Shown in pieces: positions 27,439 through 34,327 of a stretch of DNA of 34,327 nucleotides. The stretch spans positions 1 through 34,327 of the forward strand of contig JALGVT010000034.1 of the NCBI GenBank assembly GCA_025774555.1, given 5' to 3'. Source of the DNA: a candidate division LCP-89 bacterium. GTDB lineage: Bacteria > Electryoneota > B3-LCP. A program made the position numbers and the translations under genes. Below the pieces are notes generated by a model. It saw nothing but the letters and a program-made list of their open reading frames with translations. It made no database searches and was not told where the DNA came from. Positions within the stretch are counted from its first letter, which is position 1. Each line of letters begins with the position of its first letter.

Positions 27439-29490
27439 ATGCAGCGCTTGCTATCCAAACTCCCTAAAATTTTCTCCCTCGGAGCTGCCGATTATCTCAT
27501 CTTATTTTTCTCGTTAACGCTCCGATTAGTTCACCTCTGGATGATCCGCGATAACCCCTTCTTCGATGCTCCTATCCTCGATGCGGATATTTTCGATCAA
27601 AAAGCCTGGAAGTTAGCTCAAGGCGAAAGTTTCGCTGACGGAGCCTATTTCCAACCGCCTCTCTATACCTATTTCCTTGCAGCGCTTTATTCCATTTTCA
27701 ATCATTCATACATGATTCCGCGTCTCATTCAGGCGCTGTTGGGAGCGCTTACCGCCTGGATCGTATTTCGCCTTGCTGGACGGATTTATAATCGCAAAAT
27801 TGCGATTACTGCAGGAATTATCATAGCCCTGTACGGACCTCTGATTCATTACAATGGTCAGCTCCTGATCACCACCCTCTTTATCTTTCTTGTCTCCCTG
27901 TTTCTACTTCTGTTTGACCGCTTGATCGAAAAGCCTGCCGTACTAAATTTCTTCATCGCGGGAGCCGTCTTCGGGCTGGCGGCAATAACTCGACCGAACA
28001 TCCTCATCTTTCTCCCTCTCGCGGCAGTATGGATATTTTTCAAGTTTAGCAACAGGATTAAAAAGGTAGTCTTCTTTCTATTGGGCGCGGCGATAATCAT
28101 TCTGCCGGTAACGGTACGCAATTACGTGGTCGAAAAGGACTTCGTACTCATCTCCTCGCAGGGCGGCGTGAATTTTTACATGGGGAACAATCCCATTGCC
28201 TCAGGACGAAGCGCCTGGGTGCCCGGCACGGCAAAGGATTGGTGGGGAGAGGGTTACCGCCAGAGTATTACCATTGCGGAACGCGCAGCCGGTCGAGAAC
28301 TGAAATCATCCGAAATAAGCGGTTACTATTGGCGTCGTGCAGTAGAGGAAATGTCAGTTCGTCCAGCCGTTTGGCTAGACCTGATGCAGCGGAAGATCAG
28401 GTTTCTGTTGGCTGGTTATGAAATCAGTGATAATGAAGATATCTATTACCAGAGAAAGTATTCATGCCTGTCAGCCCTCTTGTTGTGGAACAAAGTTATC
28501 GCATTCCCCTATGGAATTGTCTTCCCGTTGGCGATTTTTGGTTTAATATTCACCTTTTCTTGGAAAAGGCAGTCACACTTATTGCTTTTTCAGATCAGTT
28601 TTGCTCTGGGCTTACTGCTCTTTTTTATCACCGCTCGCTTCCGTCTGCCTCTAATTCCAATCTTTTCTATATGGGCTGCAGCGGGTCTGATGCAAATCTT
28701 TTTATTAATTAAATATCGGACGATAGCGAGATACACTGCGGCGTTTATCGGGCTGATCTTGCTGGTTATTGTGGTGAACAGAAACCCCGTCGCTGGTGAG
28801 GTGAAACCCCGCCTCGACGGCTCCCTGAATCTGGGCAGCCGTTACCTCGAAGATGACCAGTTTACAGAAGCTCTTGAAGCCTACCGCGAAGCTGAATCTA
28901 TCGACTCAATGTCTTCTCGAGCTAAAAACGGTGCTGCTGTAGCGCTTTTAAACCTGGGGCAGATTGCTGAGGCAAAGTCAAAATTCGAGCGTGCCATTTT
29001 ACTGGAGCCCTCTCTAAAACAGGCGCATAACAATTTGGCGAGAATCCTTCAGCAAGAGGGCAATTTAAACGAAGCGCAACGTCACTTTACATTAGTTCTA
29101 CGCATTGATTCAACCGACATATTTGCGCATAGAGGATATGCGGACATCGCTTCAGAGCAATTGGATTGGATCGCTGCCGAAGAACATTATGAAGACGCCT
29201 ACTATTTAGGCGCCGTTGACAGGCAGATATTTTCACGCTGGGCGAATGCAGTTCTCCAGCAGGGCAAATACGCCGAAGCTCTGGTGATCAACGCAAAGCT
29301 ATTGGGTTTAGAACCGGATAACGCCCGCGCTCATCATAATCAGGCGCGTATATATATTTACTGCGATTCGCTTCAGCAGGCTGAAGAGGAATTGTATGAG
29401 GTACTGCGCTTAGCTCCGAACACCGCTGAAGCCAGGCAGCAGCTCAATGACGTCCAGAAAATACTTTCCTCCAGCGGAGGAGGCGATTAG
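27439..29490 (+). CDS. GT39-like membrane glycosyltransferase with C-terminal TPR domain
   Basis: The protein has 683 residues. About residues 14-445 are hydrophobic with 10-12 predicted membrane segments and resemble the ArnT/PMT (GT39, GT-C fold) class: an early loop with acidic residues (PFFDAPILDADIFDQKAWKL) followed by YFQPPLYTYFLAALYSIF and later ITRPNILIFLPL. Such enzymes move a sugar from a polyprenyl-phosphate donor to protein or lipid in the periplasm. Residues about 460-680 are TPR repeats (EDDQFTEALEAYREAESID, GQIAEAKSKFERAILLEPSL, GNLNEAQRHFTLVLRID). A closely similar gene follows immediately, their stop and start overlapping in TAGTG. The start ATG has only a weak ribosome site. 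Sugar and acceptor are unknown. Confidence 0.75.
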   Translation: MQRLLSKLPKIFSLGAADYLILFFSLTLRLVHLWMIRDNPFFDAPILDADIFDQKAWKLAQGESFADGAYFQPPLYTYFLAALYSIFNHSYMIPRLIQALLGALTAWIVFRLAGRIYNRKIAITAGIIIALYGPLIHYNGQLLITTLFIFLVSLFLLLFDRLIEKPAVLNFFIAGAVFGLAAITRPNILIFLPLAAVWIFFKFSNRIKKVVFFLLGAAIIILPVTVRNYVVEKDFVLISSQGGVNFYMGNNPIASGRSAWVPGTAKDWWGEGYRQSITIAERAAGRELKSSEISGYYWRRAVEEMSVRPAVWLDLMQRKIRFLLAGYEISDNEDIYYQRKYSCLSALLLWNKVIAFPYGIVFPLAIFGLIFTFSWKRQSHLLLFQISFALGLLLFFITARFRLPLIPIFSIWAAAGLMQIFLLIKYRTIARYTAAFIGLILLVIVVNRNPVAGEVKPRLDGSLNLGSRYLEDDQFTEALEAYREAESIDSMSSRAKNGAAVALLNLGQIAEAKSKFERAILLEPSLKQAHNNLARILQQEGNLNEAQRHFTLVLRIDSTDIFAHRGYADIASEQLDWIAAEEHYEDAYYLGAVDRQIFSRWANAVLQQGKYAEALVINAKLLGLEPDNARAHHNQARIYIYCDSLQQAEEELYEVLRLAPNTAEARQQLNDVQKILSSSGGGD

Positions 29491-31517
29491 TGTCCGGTCA
29501 ACCTAAATCGCATTACTTTACCTCTTTCGTCACTCGTCCTGATTTCTTCATACCACTGACGGCTTTAGCCGTCCGTTTTATCTACCTTCTCCACATACAA
29601 TCCAGTCCCTTTTTTGATTCTCCCGAATTAGATTCTGCCATGCACGACCGCTGGGCGAGGGAAATTGTCGCAGGTGAGTTCGGTGAAGGAGAACCGTTCT
29701 TTCGTGCTCCTCTATATTATTACTTCCTCGCGCTGATCTACAAAATATTTGGACACAGCTACTTTATCCCGCGGCTGATGCAGATATTTTTTGGGGCTTT
29801 TGGAAGTTGGTTGACCTATAGGTTGGGAGTCAGGATATTCGACAAAAATGCGGGCATCATTGCCGGATTGATCGTAGCACTGTGTGGCCCATTGATCTAT
29901 TTCGACGCCGAGTTGCGCATTCCCGCGCTCCTGATTCCCTTGATACTGTTGACATTGATACAACTTGATAGGCAGCGTGAGCATCCCACTAATTGGGGAT
30001 TTCTCATATCCGGAGCGCTGCTGGGTCTGGCGGCTCTAGCGCGCCCTAATATCCTGATTTTTGTTCCCTTCGTCTGGATATGGATTTTATGGATCGTCAG
30101 AGGAAGGTTGCGTTGGCTGATTTTATTTACACTGGGGATTCTGCTGTTGGTTTTACCGGTAACATTGCGCAATTACCTGCAGAGCGATGATTTTGTGCTG
30201 ATCGCTTCACAGGCGGGAGTGAATTTCTATATCGGCAACAATCCCCAATCGGATGGATATACCGCCATTGTCCCGGGCACACCCGGTGATTGGGAAGGAG
30301 GCTACCACGAAACCATCAGAATTGCCGAAGCAGCAGCAGGGCGTGAATTGAAGTCTTCGGAGGTCAGCCGCTACTGGTTCGGGCGAACTGTAAAAGAGAT
30401 ATCAGATGATCCCGGCAGGTGGGTATCACTTATATGCAGAAAATTCCGTCTATTATTCTCCGGGCATGAGATCGGCAATAACGATGATATCTATTTTCAG
30501 AGGCGCTATTCCTGGCTATTAAGCTTGCTGATGTGGGAGAAAATAATCGCATTTCCTTTTGGCATTCTTCTGCCATTGGGGCTGCTTGGATTTATCCTTA
30601 AATCCGACCGACGCAGAAACGCTCTACCATTACTCTTTTTTATCTCGTATTCAGTAAGCATTATCGCCTTTTTCGTCTGCACCCGGTTCCGTCTGCCGTT
30701 AATTCCGTTACTCGCAGTCTGGGCTGGATTTGCCGTTACCCGAATATTTCATCTGTTAAAAAAACGGGATTATCGACCTCTAATGCTGTCCGTACTCCTA
30801 TTCATTATCCTGTTATTGGCAGCTAATCAAAACCCCTTAGCCGGTGAAGGTATCTGCGGCTTTGAAGGCGCTTTCTTTTTAGCAGGGAAATACTACGACA
30901 GGGGGGATTACGCCAAATCTGTCGAAGCCTATGAAGAAACGCTGACACTCGATTCCCAGTCGGCTGATGCTCATAACGGTTTGGCAATGGCGCTTATTAA
31001 GTCAGGAAGGCGGGAAGAAGCGAGGCGGCATTTAGAAACGGCGGTGACTCTAAGCCCATCTTTAGTAAAGGCTCAGAATAATCTCGGACAGTTTTACCTG
31101 CAGTCAGGAAATACAGAGCAAGCCTATGACAGGTTCAAAGCAGTTCTGCAGATTGATTCTACCGACGTTTTCGCTAATCGTGGTATCGCGGATATTGCTT
31201 ATCAGCAGGGAACATGGCAAGAGGCGGAAGATTATTATCAGCGCGCTTATGTCGCTGGCGCCAAAGATCGGCAGTTGATCTCCCGCTGGGCGAATTCAGT
31301 CTTACAGCAGAGCAATTATATTGAAGCATTGCGAATAAACGCTATTCTCCTGGAGCAGGAGCCGGACAACGCCCGCGCACATCATAATCATGCGAAAATC
31401 TGCATTGCTTGTGATTCGCTTCAACTGGCTAAACGAGAGCTAGAGATTGTGATGAGGCTTGATCCAGGAAATGTGGAAGCAAGAGCTGAATTAGAAGAGC
31501 TTGAAAGGATAAAGTAG
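29490..31517 (+). CDS. GT39-like membrane glycosyltransferase with C-terminal TPR domain, tandem paralogue
   Basis: The protein has 675 residues. It starts with GTG at 29490, sharing one base with the TAG of the preceding gene, with GGAGGAGG just upstream. The architecture is the same as its neighbour: multi-pass membrane part with the acidic first loop (SPFFDSPELDSAMHDRWARE), FFRAPLYYYFLALIYKIF, LARPNILIFVPF, then TPRs from about residue 455. Long blocks align between the two (for example LRNYLQSDDFVLIASQAGVN against VRNYVVEKDFVLISSQGGVN; ISRWANSVLQQSNYIEALRI against FSRWANAVLQQGKYAEALVI), so they are a tandem duplication that has since diverged. Both keep the candidate acidic residues, suggesting both are active. 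The degenerate repeat R3 follows the stop. Confidence 0.75.
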   Translation: MSGQPKSHYFTSFVTRPDFFIPLTALAVRFIYLLHIQSSPFFDSPELDSAMHDRWAREIVAGEFGEGEPFFRAPLYYYFLALIYKIFGHSYFIPRLMQIFFGAFGSWLTYRLGVRIFDKNAGIIAGLIVALCGPLIYFDAELRIPALLIPLILLTLIQLDRQREHPTNWGFLISGALLGLAALARPNILIFVPFVWIWILWIVRGRLRWLILFTLGILLLVLPVTLRNYLQSDDFVLIASQAGVNFYIGNNPQSDGYTAIVPGTPGDWEGGYHETIRIAEAAAGRELKSSEVSRYWFGRTVKEISDDPGRWVSLICRKFRLLFSGHEIGNNDDIYFQRRYSWLLSLLMWEKIIAFPFGILLPLGLLGFILKSDRRRNALPLLFFISYSVSIIAFFVCTRFRLPLIPLLAVWAGFAVTRIFHLLKKRDYRPLMLSVLLFIILLLAANQNPLAGEGICGFEGAFFLAGKYYDRGDYAKSVEAYEETLTLDSQSADAHNGLAMALIKSGRREEARRHLETAVTLSPSLVKAQNNLGQFYLQSGNTEQAYDRFKAVLQIDSTDVFANRGIADIAYQQGTWQEAEDYYQRAYVAGAKDRQLISRWANSVLQQSNYIEALRINAILLEQEPDNARAHHNHAKICIACDSLQLAKRELEIVMRLDPGNVEARAELEELERIK

Positions 31518-31595
31518 ACTCTATCTCAAAGGTACTTGACGGTGTGATGACCCCTTCTGGGCAATGACCGTTAATAGACTTTTGGGACAACCCCC
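31518..31595. repeat. Degenerate foldback repeat, copy R3
   Basis: The left end GACTCTATCTCAAAGG is a decayed form and the right end CTTTTGGGACAACCCC is nearly intact. The stretch 31561-31589 is identical over 29 bases to 33971-33999 in copy R4. The inner part is mostly lost (78 bp in total). It begins directly after the stop of the glycosyltransferase and marks the left edge of the AT-rich islet. Confidence 0.6.
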
Positions 31596-31804
31596 TGACT
31601 GTGTTAATCAGCGTGCATGTTTGTCAATTTCTTCGATGAGAATATCCTTAATTCAATTTTAAAAATGTTTCGGAAATATTTGTTGATCTTGTGATGAGCT
31701 TGGGGTAAATTAGGTTTCGAACGTTCCTGACAGATGCCACGAAGGCGTTATTCTGTGGGAGACTGTGCACAACAAGGAAAACTATAAAGCTGAAAGGCAA
31801 ATGT
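31596..31804. other. AT-rich intergenic region at the left of the islet
   Basis: No gene, tRNA or clear promoter was recognised. Base composition is already that of the following genes, lower in GC than the glycosyltransferase region. Confidence 0.4.
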
Positions 31805-32599
31805 ATGATTCATGACTTAGTCACTCAAGCTGAAGCAATGTTCATTTTTAAAGATATTATGAAAACTGAATATTTTCAGAAATTGCGAAAAGGTTATTAT
31901 GAAGCAAGCCAGAAATGCCTTCTAAATGTACATAGAAATTATTTGACCTTGTTGACGTTCATTAATGAAATTTATGAGTACGATAAACAACATGCTAAGC
32001 ATTTTGTAAGTCGATTTCGTGGAAGCTCAAAGGATTGGAGAAACTGTGAAGCAACATTTTCCGAGATAATTGTTTACCGTCATTATATAAGGTCCAATTA
32101 TGAAGGGATAATTAAGAAAATTCATTTGGATGAACCTGAATCTGACATAATCATAGAACGATTAGATGGCAATAAAGCATACTTAGAGGTTTTATGTGTC
32201 ATGCCCGAATTGAAATTCTCAACACAGGGGAAATCTGTCGTTAACGATCTTGGAACACATCAACAGAATGAGCTTTCTTCGATAAGGCAAAAGATTCTTC
32301 ATAAGGTGAATAAACAGAAGCAATTCTCAGCTCAGCGAGAAAATTATGCAGTAATCGAACTAAATGATCCAAGGATCGCTTCTGAATTCACTGTTCTGTC
32401 GTCCCTTTCTAGAGGATATAACATAAACTTTAACAGCGAAACTGGGGATAAAACAGGGGAAGGTTATAATTGGGAGGCTTCATTATTTGATGATCCAAAA
32501 ACTGCTTTTATTAAGGCAATAATTTACTTCTATATGGGTGATTACCAATCACGTAAGTTTGTATTCAACCCCAAATTTCATTATATAAAGCAAGCATGA
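31805..32599 (+). CDS. Hypothetical protein, possible degenerate PD-(D/E)XK-like fold
   Basis: The protein has 264 residues and is not recognised. It has no signal peptide or membrane segment. The central part reads TFSEIIVYRHY, then ESDIIIERLDGNKAYLEVLCV: an acidic residue, Asp in a short strand, and L-E-V in the next strand, spaced like the E...D...ExK core of PD-(D/E)XK nucleases. The lysine expected two residues after the last Glu is Leu, so if the fold is right the protein may be inactive or the motif may be chance. Coding sequence is distinctly AT-rich relative to genes on the left. The ribosome site is weak (GAAAGG). An ATG four bases earlier gives only a five-codon frame. Confidence 0.5.
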   Translation: MIHDLVTQAEAMFIFKDIMKTEYFQKLRKGYYEASQKCLLNVHRNYLTLLTFINEIYEYDKQHAKHFVSRFRGSSKDWRNCEATFSEIIVYRHYIRSNYEGIIKKIHLDEPESDIIIERLDGNKAYLEVLCVMPELKFSTQGKSVVNDLGTHQQNELSSIRQKILHKVNKQKQFSAQRENYAVIELNDPRIASEFTVLSSLSRGYNINFNSETGDKTGEGYNWEASLFDDPKTAFIKAIIYFYMGDYQSRKFVFNPKFHYIKQA

Positions 32600-32730
32600 C
32601 CAATTTTTGAGTCCTTCACGTTGTGTATAGATAATAATGTAAATCGGACCTAATACCCTGAGATGTAGTCAACCGTATAAGCAGGTGAATTGGTAGTAAA
32701 ATCAGTGATTGACAAGCGAAAGGAAAATCG

Positions 32731-33291
32731 ATGAAACATCTTCCTGTACTTTTTATTGCATTTATAGGTTGTTACTTGAGTTCGGTAGTTGCAGCTCCTT
32801 ACGAAGTAAAGACTCAGATCTTCGCAGATGAATTTGAGGATAAGCAAGATACTACATATACTTTAGTAGGTAATCGTCTGTCTGATGTAAAAAATTGTAT
32901 TTATGTTGAGATTAAACTGACGAAATACGTGTGCAGTGATCGAAGTGAACCGTTCTTCACTTTCAAGTTCGGGTGGTATGCATTATTCCCGCCACGTATT
33001 TATAAGTTTGGTAAGAACCTGATTCTTTCTATTGATGGAGAGAAACAGATATTCCATTTTTCCGTGAGTGAGTACAAACAATCCTGGAGGGAAAGACCTA
33101 ATATTGAAGTTTGCATTGATAATCATATTCAACCAGGCTTTATTGCTAACATTGCCTTTGCAAAAGACGTTAAAGTAAGAATTAAAAAGGAATATGGTGA
33201 CCCAATTACGGGATATTTGGATGAAAATGCAATCAGGAATATACGATGTTTTTATGAAGAATATGTTATTGAAAAGACTCAGACAAAATAA
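32731..33291 (+). CDS. Hypothetical secreted protein
   Basis: The protein has 186 residues with a clear signal peptide (about 1-22, VLFIAFIGCYLSSVVA then APYEV). The FIGC in it could be read as a lipobox, but the hydrophobic run continues past it. The mature part is rich in aromatic and charged residues and likely beta-structured; four cysteines remain. No family was recognised. AAGGA lies seven bases before the ATG. It is AT-rich like its neighbours and is followed after 31 bases by another small secreted protein, so the two probably form one unit. Confidence 0.6.
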   Translation: MKHLPVLFIAFIGCYLSSVVAAPYEVKTQIFADEFEDKQDTTYTLVGNRLSDVKNCIYVEIKLTKYVCSDRSEPFFTFKFGWYALFPPRIYKFGKNLILSIDGEKQIFHFSVSEYKQSWRERPNIEVCIDNHIQPGFIANIAFAKDVKVRIKKEYGDPITGYLDENAIRNIRCFYEEYVIEKTQTK

Positions 33292-33322
33292 TAGATCAAA
33301 TAATATCGGAGGAAATTTGAGA

Positions 33323-33748
33323 ATGTACGCAAGGTTCTTCCTGTATAATTTGTTGATACAAATAGGTTTATGGGGAGTTCCATATGCAAATGCTACCTCT
33401 CCAAGTGAGTGTGAATACCTAATTCCCCTAACGATTATGGTTGGATATAATTTTGAGACAGATTGCAAGGTAATCTCCAAATCTGGGGTATATGATTACG
33501 AAATTACTTTAATTAAGCCATATTTTATAGAAAAAGAAGACTGGGGGACTTTTATCGGTGCTTGTGTTGGATGTGTAGGTGAGATCTCAAGAAAGACTTC
33601 ATGGAAGTCTGAGTATCTTTATATAAACGCAAATGGTGAAAGATGGCAAATTTCAACAGTAGCTTGCCGAGAAGCTATGAGAAAAACATCCGGTGACGCA
33701 ATTTCTGTTGGAGCTTATATAGTGAACAGACTTGAAAAAGTAAAATAG
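33323..33748 (+). CDS. Hypothetical secreted protein
   Basis: The protein has 141 residues from ATG 33323, chosen because GGAGGA lies nine bases upstream and a signal peptide follows at once (RFFLYNLLIQIGLWGVPYANA). The frame is open further left to 33194, but that part overlaps the previous gene and would hide the signal peptide. The mature part contains C-x-G-C-V-G-C-V (ACVGCVG) and three further cysteines, suggesting disulfides or metal binding. Not recognised. It is AT-rich and co-directional with the preceding secreted protein. Confidence 0.6.
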   Translation: MYARFFLYNLLIQIGLWGVPYANATSPSECEYLIPLTIMVGYNFETDCKVISKSGVYDYEITLIKPYFIEKEDWGTFIGACVGCVGEISRKTSWKSEYLYINANGERWQISTVACREAMRKTSGDAISVGAYIVNRLEKVK

Positions 33749-33832
33749 ACTGTCTGGCTGTCACATCATGCTATCGTTTAGGATGGTATGCTTCATGATA
33801 ACATCAGGCGATACAAAGCATCCGCACATGTA

Positions 33833-34004
33833 GGGGCTGTCCCAAAAGAGGAATATTAAGTCATTGCCCCGTAGGGATGCCTTCGGCACGAGGAACCCCG
33901 TCCGGACGGGAAAGCAATCTCTTGTTTTATATAGCTTTGTGGATTGCTTCGACCCAATAAATTAGGTCTCGCAATGACCGTTAATAGACTTTTGGGACAG
34001 CCCC
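33833..34004. repeat. Foldback (MITE-like) repeat, copy R4, with perfect 16-bp terminal inverted repeats
   Basis: GGGGCTGTCCCAAAAG at 33833-33848 is exactly complementary to CTTTTGGGACAGCCCC at 33989-34004. Inside is a second inverted block (AAGTCATTGCCCC... left; CGCAATGACCGTT right) and small palindromes such as GATGCCTTCGGCACGA, CCCGTCCGGACGGG and AAGCAATC...GGATTGCTT. The element is 172 bp with no coding content. No clear target-site duplication flanks it. It marks the right edge of the AT-rich islet. Confidence 0.8.
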
Positions 34005-34032
34005 AACTCCCTTATTCTTCTGCAGCAGTTGT

Positions 34033-34327
34033 TTATTCCCAGGGGATGAACATTCCCAGCGTTTTCATCTTGGCTTCAATCTCTCGCATTTCGAGCGTGT
34101 TCTTGTAGCCTTCATCAGTTTTATTCAGTAGTCCGAATTCAACGGCGAGTTTAATAGCCCTCTCGTTATTGCATGCCATGCAAGCCTGAATAAGCTCAAT
34201 CTCCAATTTCGAGAAACCTATACCGTGCATTCGATAGTCATTGAATGCTTCCCACGCTAATGGACACCATCTGTTAACGATCTCATTGCCTATCACATTG
34301 GCATACTTGCGAATCTCCAATTGGGCT
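34033..34327 (-). CDS. thyX: FAD-dependent thymidylate synthase, C-terminal part (gene runs off the right edge)
   Basis: On the minus strand the frame enters from the right edge and ends at TAA 34033; about 97 residues are present. It reads AQLEIRKYANVIGNEIVNRW, CPLAWEAFNDY, then GIGFSKLEIELIQACM. This matches the C-terminal part of ThyX proteins, where A-Q-x-E-I-[RQ]-x-Y-A is followed by a helix and C-P-x-x-x-E-A-F-x-x-Y. ThyX converts dUMP to dTMP using methylene-THF and FADH2. The ThyX signature motif RHRxxSxNxxSxR would lie outside the window, so activity cannot be judged. The last 45 residues (ending MKTLGMFIPWE) extend past the part I recognise. Confidence 0.75.
   Translation of the reverse strand, partial: AQLEIRKYANVIGNEIVNRWCPLAWEAFNDYRMHGIGFSKLEIELIQACMACNNERAIKLAVEFGLLNKTDEGYKNTLEMREIEAKMKTLGMFIPWE

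Noticed and set aside
33194..33322. 43-residue N-terminal extension of the last small secreted protein
   Set aside because: It overlaps the previous gene and would bury a clear signal peptide; GGAGGA precedes the internal ATG at 33323.

Overview
The window looks like chromosome of an uncultivated bacterium of the Fibrobacteres-Chlorobi-Bacteroidetes (FCB) supergroup or a related candidate phylum. The main reason is that four secreted proteins end in type IX secretion (T9SS) type A sorting domains (PNPFNP-like motif, a GR-V strand, a basic end such as RKMVLMK or KRIVVLK). The phylum cannot be fixed from sequence alone. Most genes are compact, near balanced GC, and many have clear Shine-Dalgarno sites. 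TAG is an ordinary stop here. No transposase, integrase, CRISPR array or rRNA was seen.

Layout. (1) 2-184: 3' end of a T9SS-exported protein. (2) 603-8074: four-gene operon with a PrkA-type AAA+ kinase, a DUF444/YeaH VWA protein, SpoVR/YcgB, and a second, strongly diverged PrkA-like ATPase; a possible sigma-54 promoter lies upstream. (3) 8108-8300: a foldback repeat next to a truncated tRNA-His; then lipA (8386-9243). (4) 9468-14270, minus strand: two secreted T9SS proteins; the second has an in-frame TAG after its signal peptide. (5) 14590-18705: gingipain-like C25 peptidase with a T9SS sorting domain and a strong terminator. (6) 19283-22889: AmrS-type radical SAM enzyme, then a translationally coupled DNRLRE lipoprotein and outer-membrane barrel. 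(7) 23189-31517: TPR lipoprotein, then rpiB, glyA, dCMP deaminase, nrdR, and a tandem pair of GT39-like membrane glycosyltransferases with TPR tails. (8) 31805-33748: AT-rich islet of three unrecognised genes between two repeat copies. (9) 34033-34327, minus: 3' end of a ThyX-type thymidylate synthase.

How genes work together. PrkA, DUF444 and SpoVR are a known stress-associated trio; here the trio has an extra ATPase. GlyA makes methylene-THF, dCMP deaminase makes dUMP, ThyX consumes both, and NrdR controls ribonucleotide reductase, so several genes bear on dNTP supply. The two glycosyltransferases, T9SS cargo, lipoproteins and barrel are envelope functions.

The least explained structure is repetitive. 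There is a dispersed foldback family with termini GGGGCTGTCCCAAAAG (four copies). A short palindrome (7-bp stem, 7-nt loop) is found in frame inside two T9SS sorting domains. Heptanucleotide tandem tracts sit at or in the 3' ends of T9SS genes. These three patterns, and the double-PrkA operon, are the best candidates for something undescribed.
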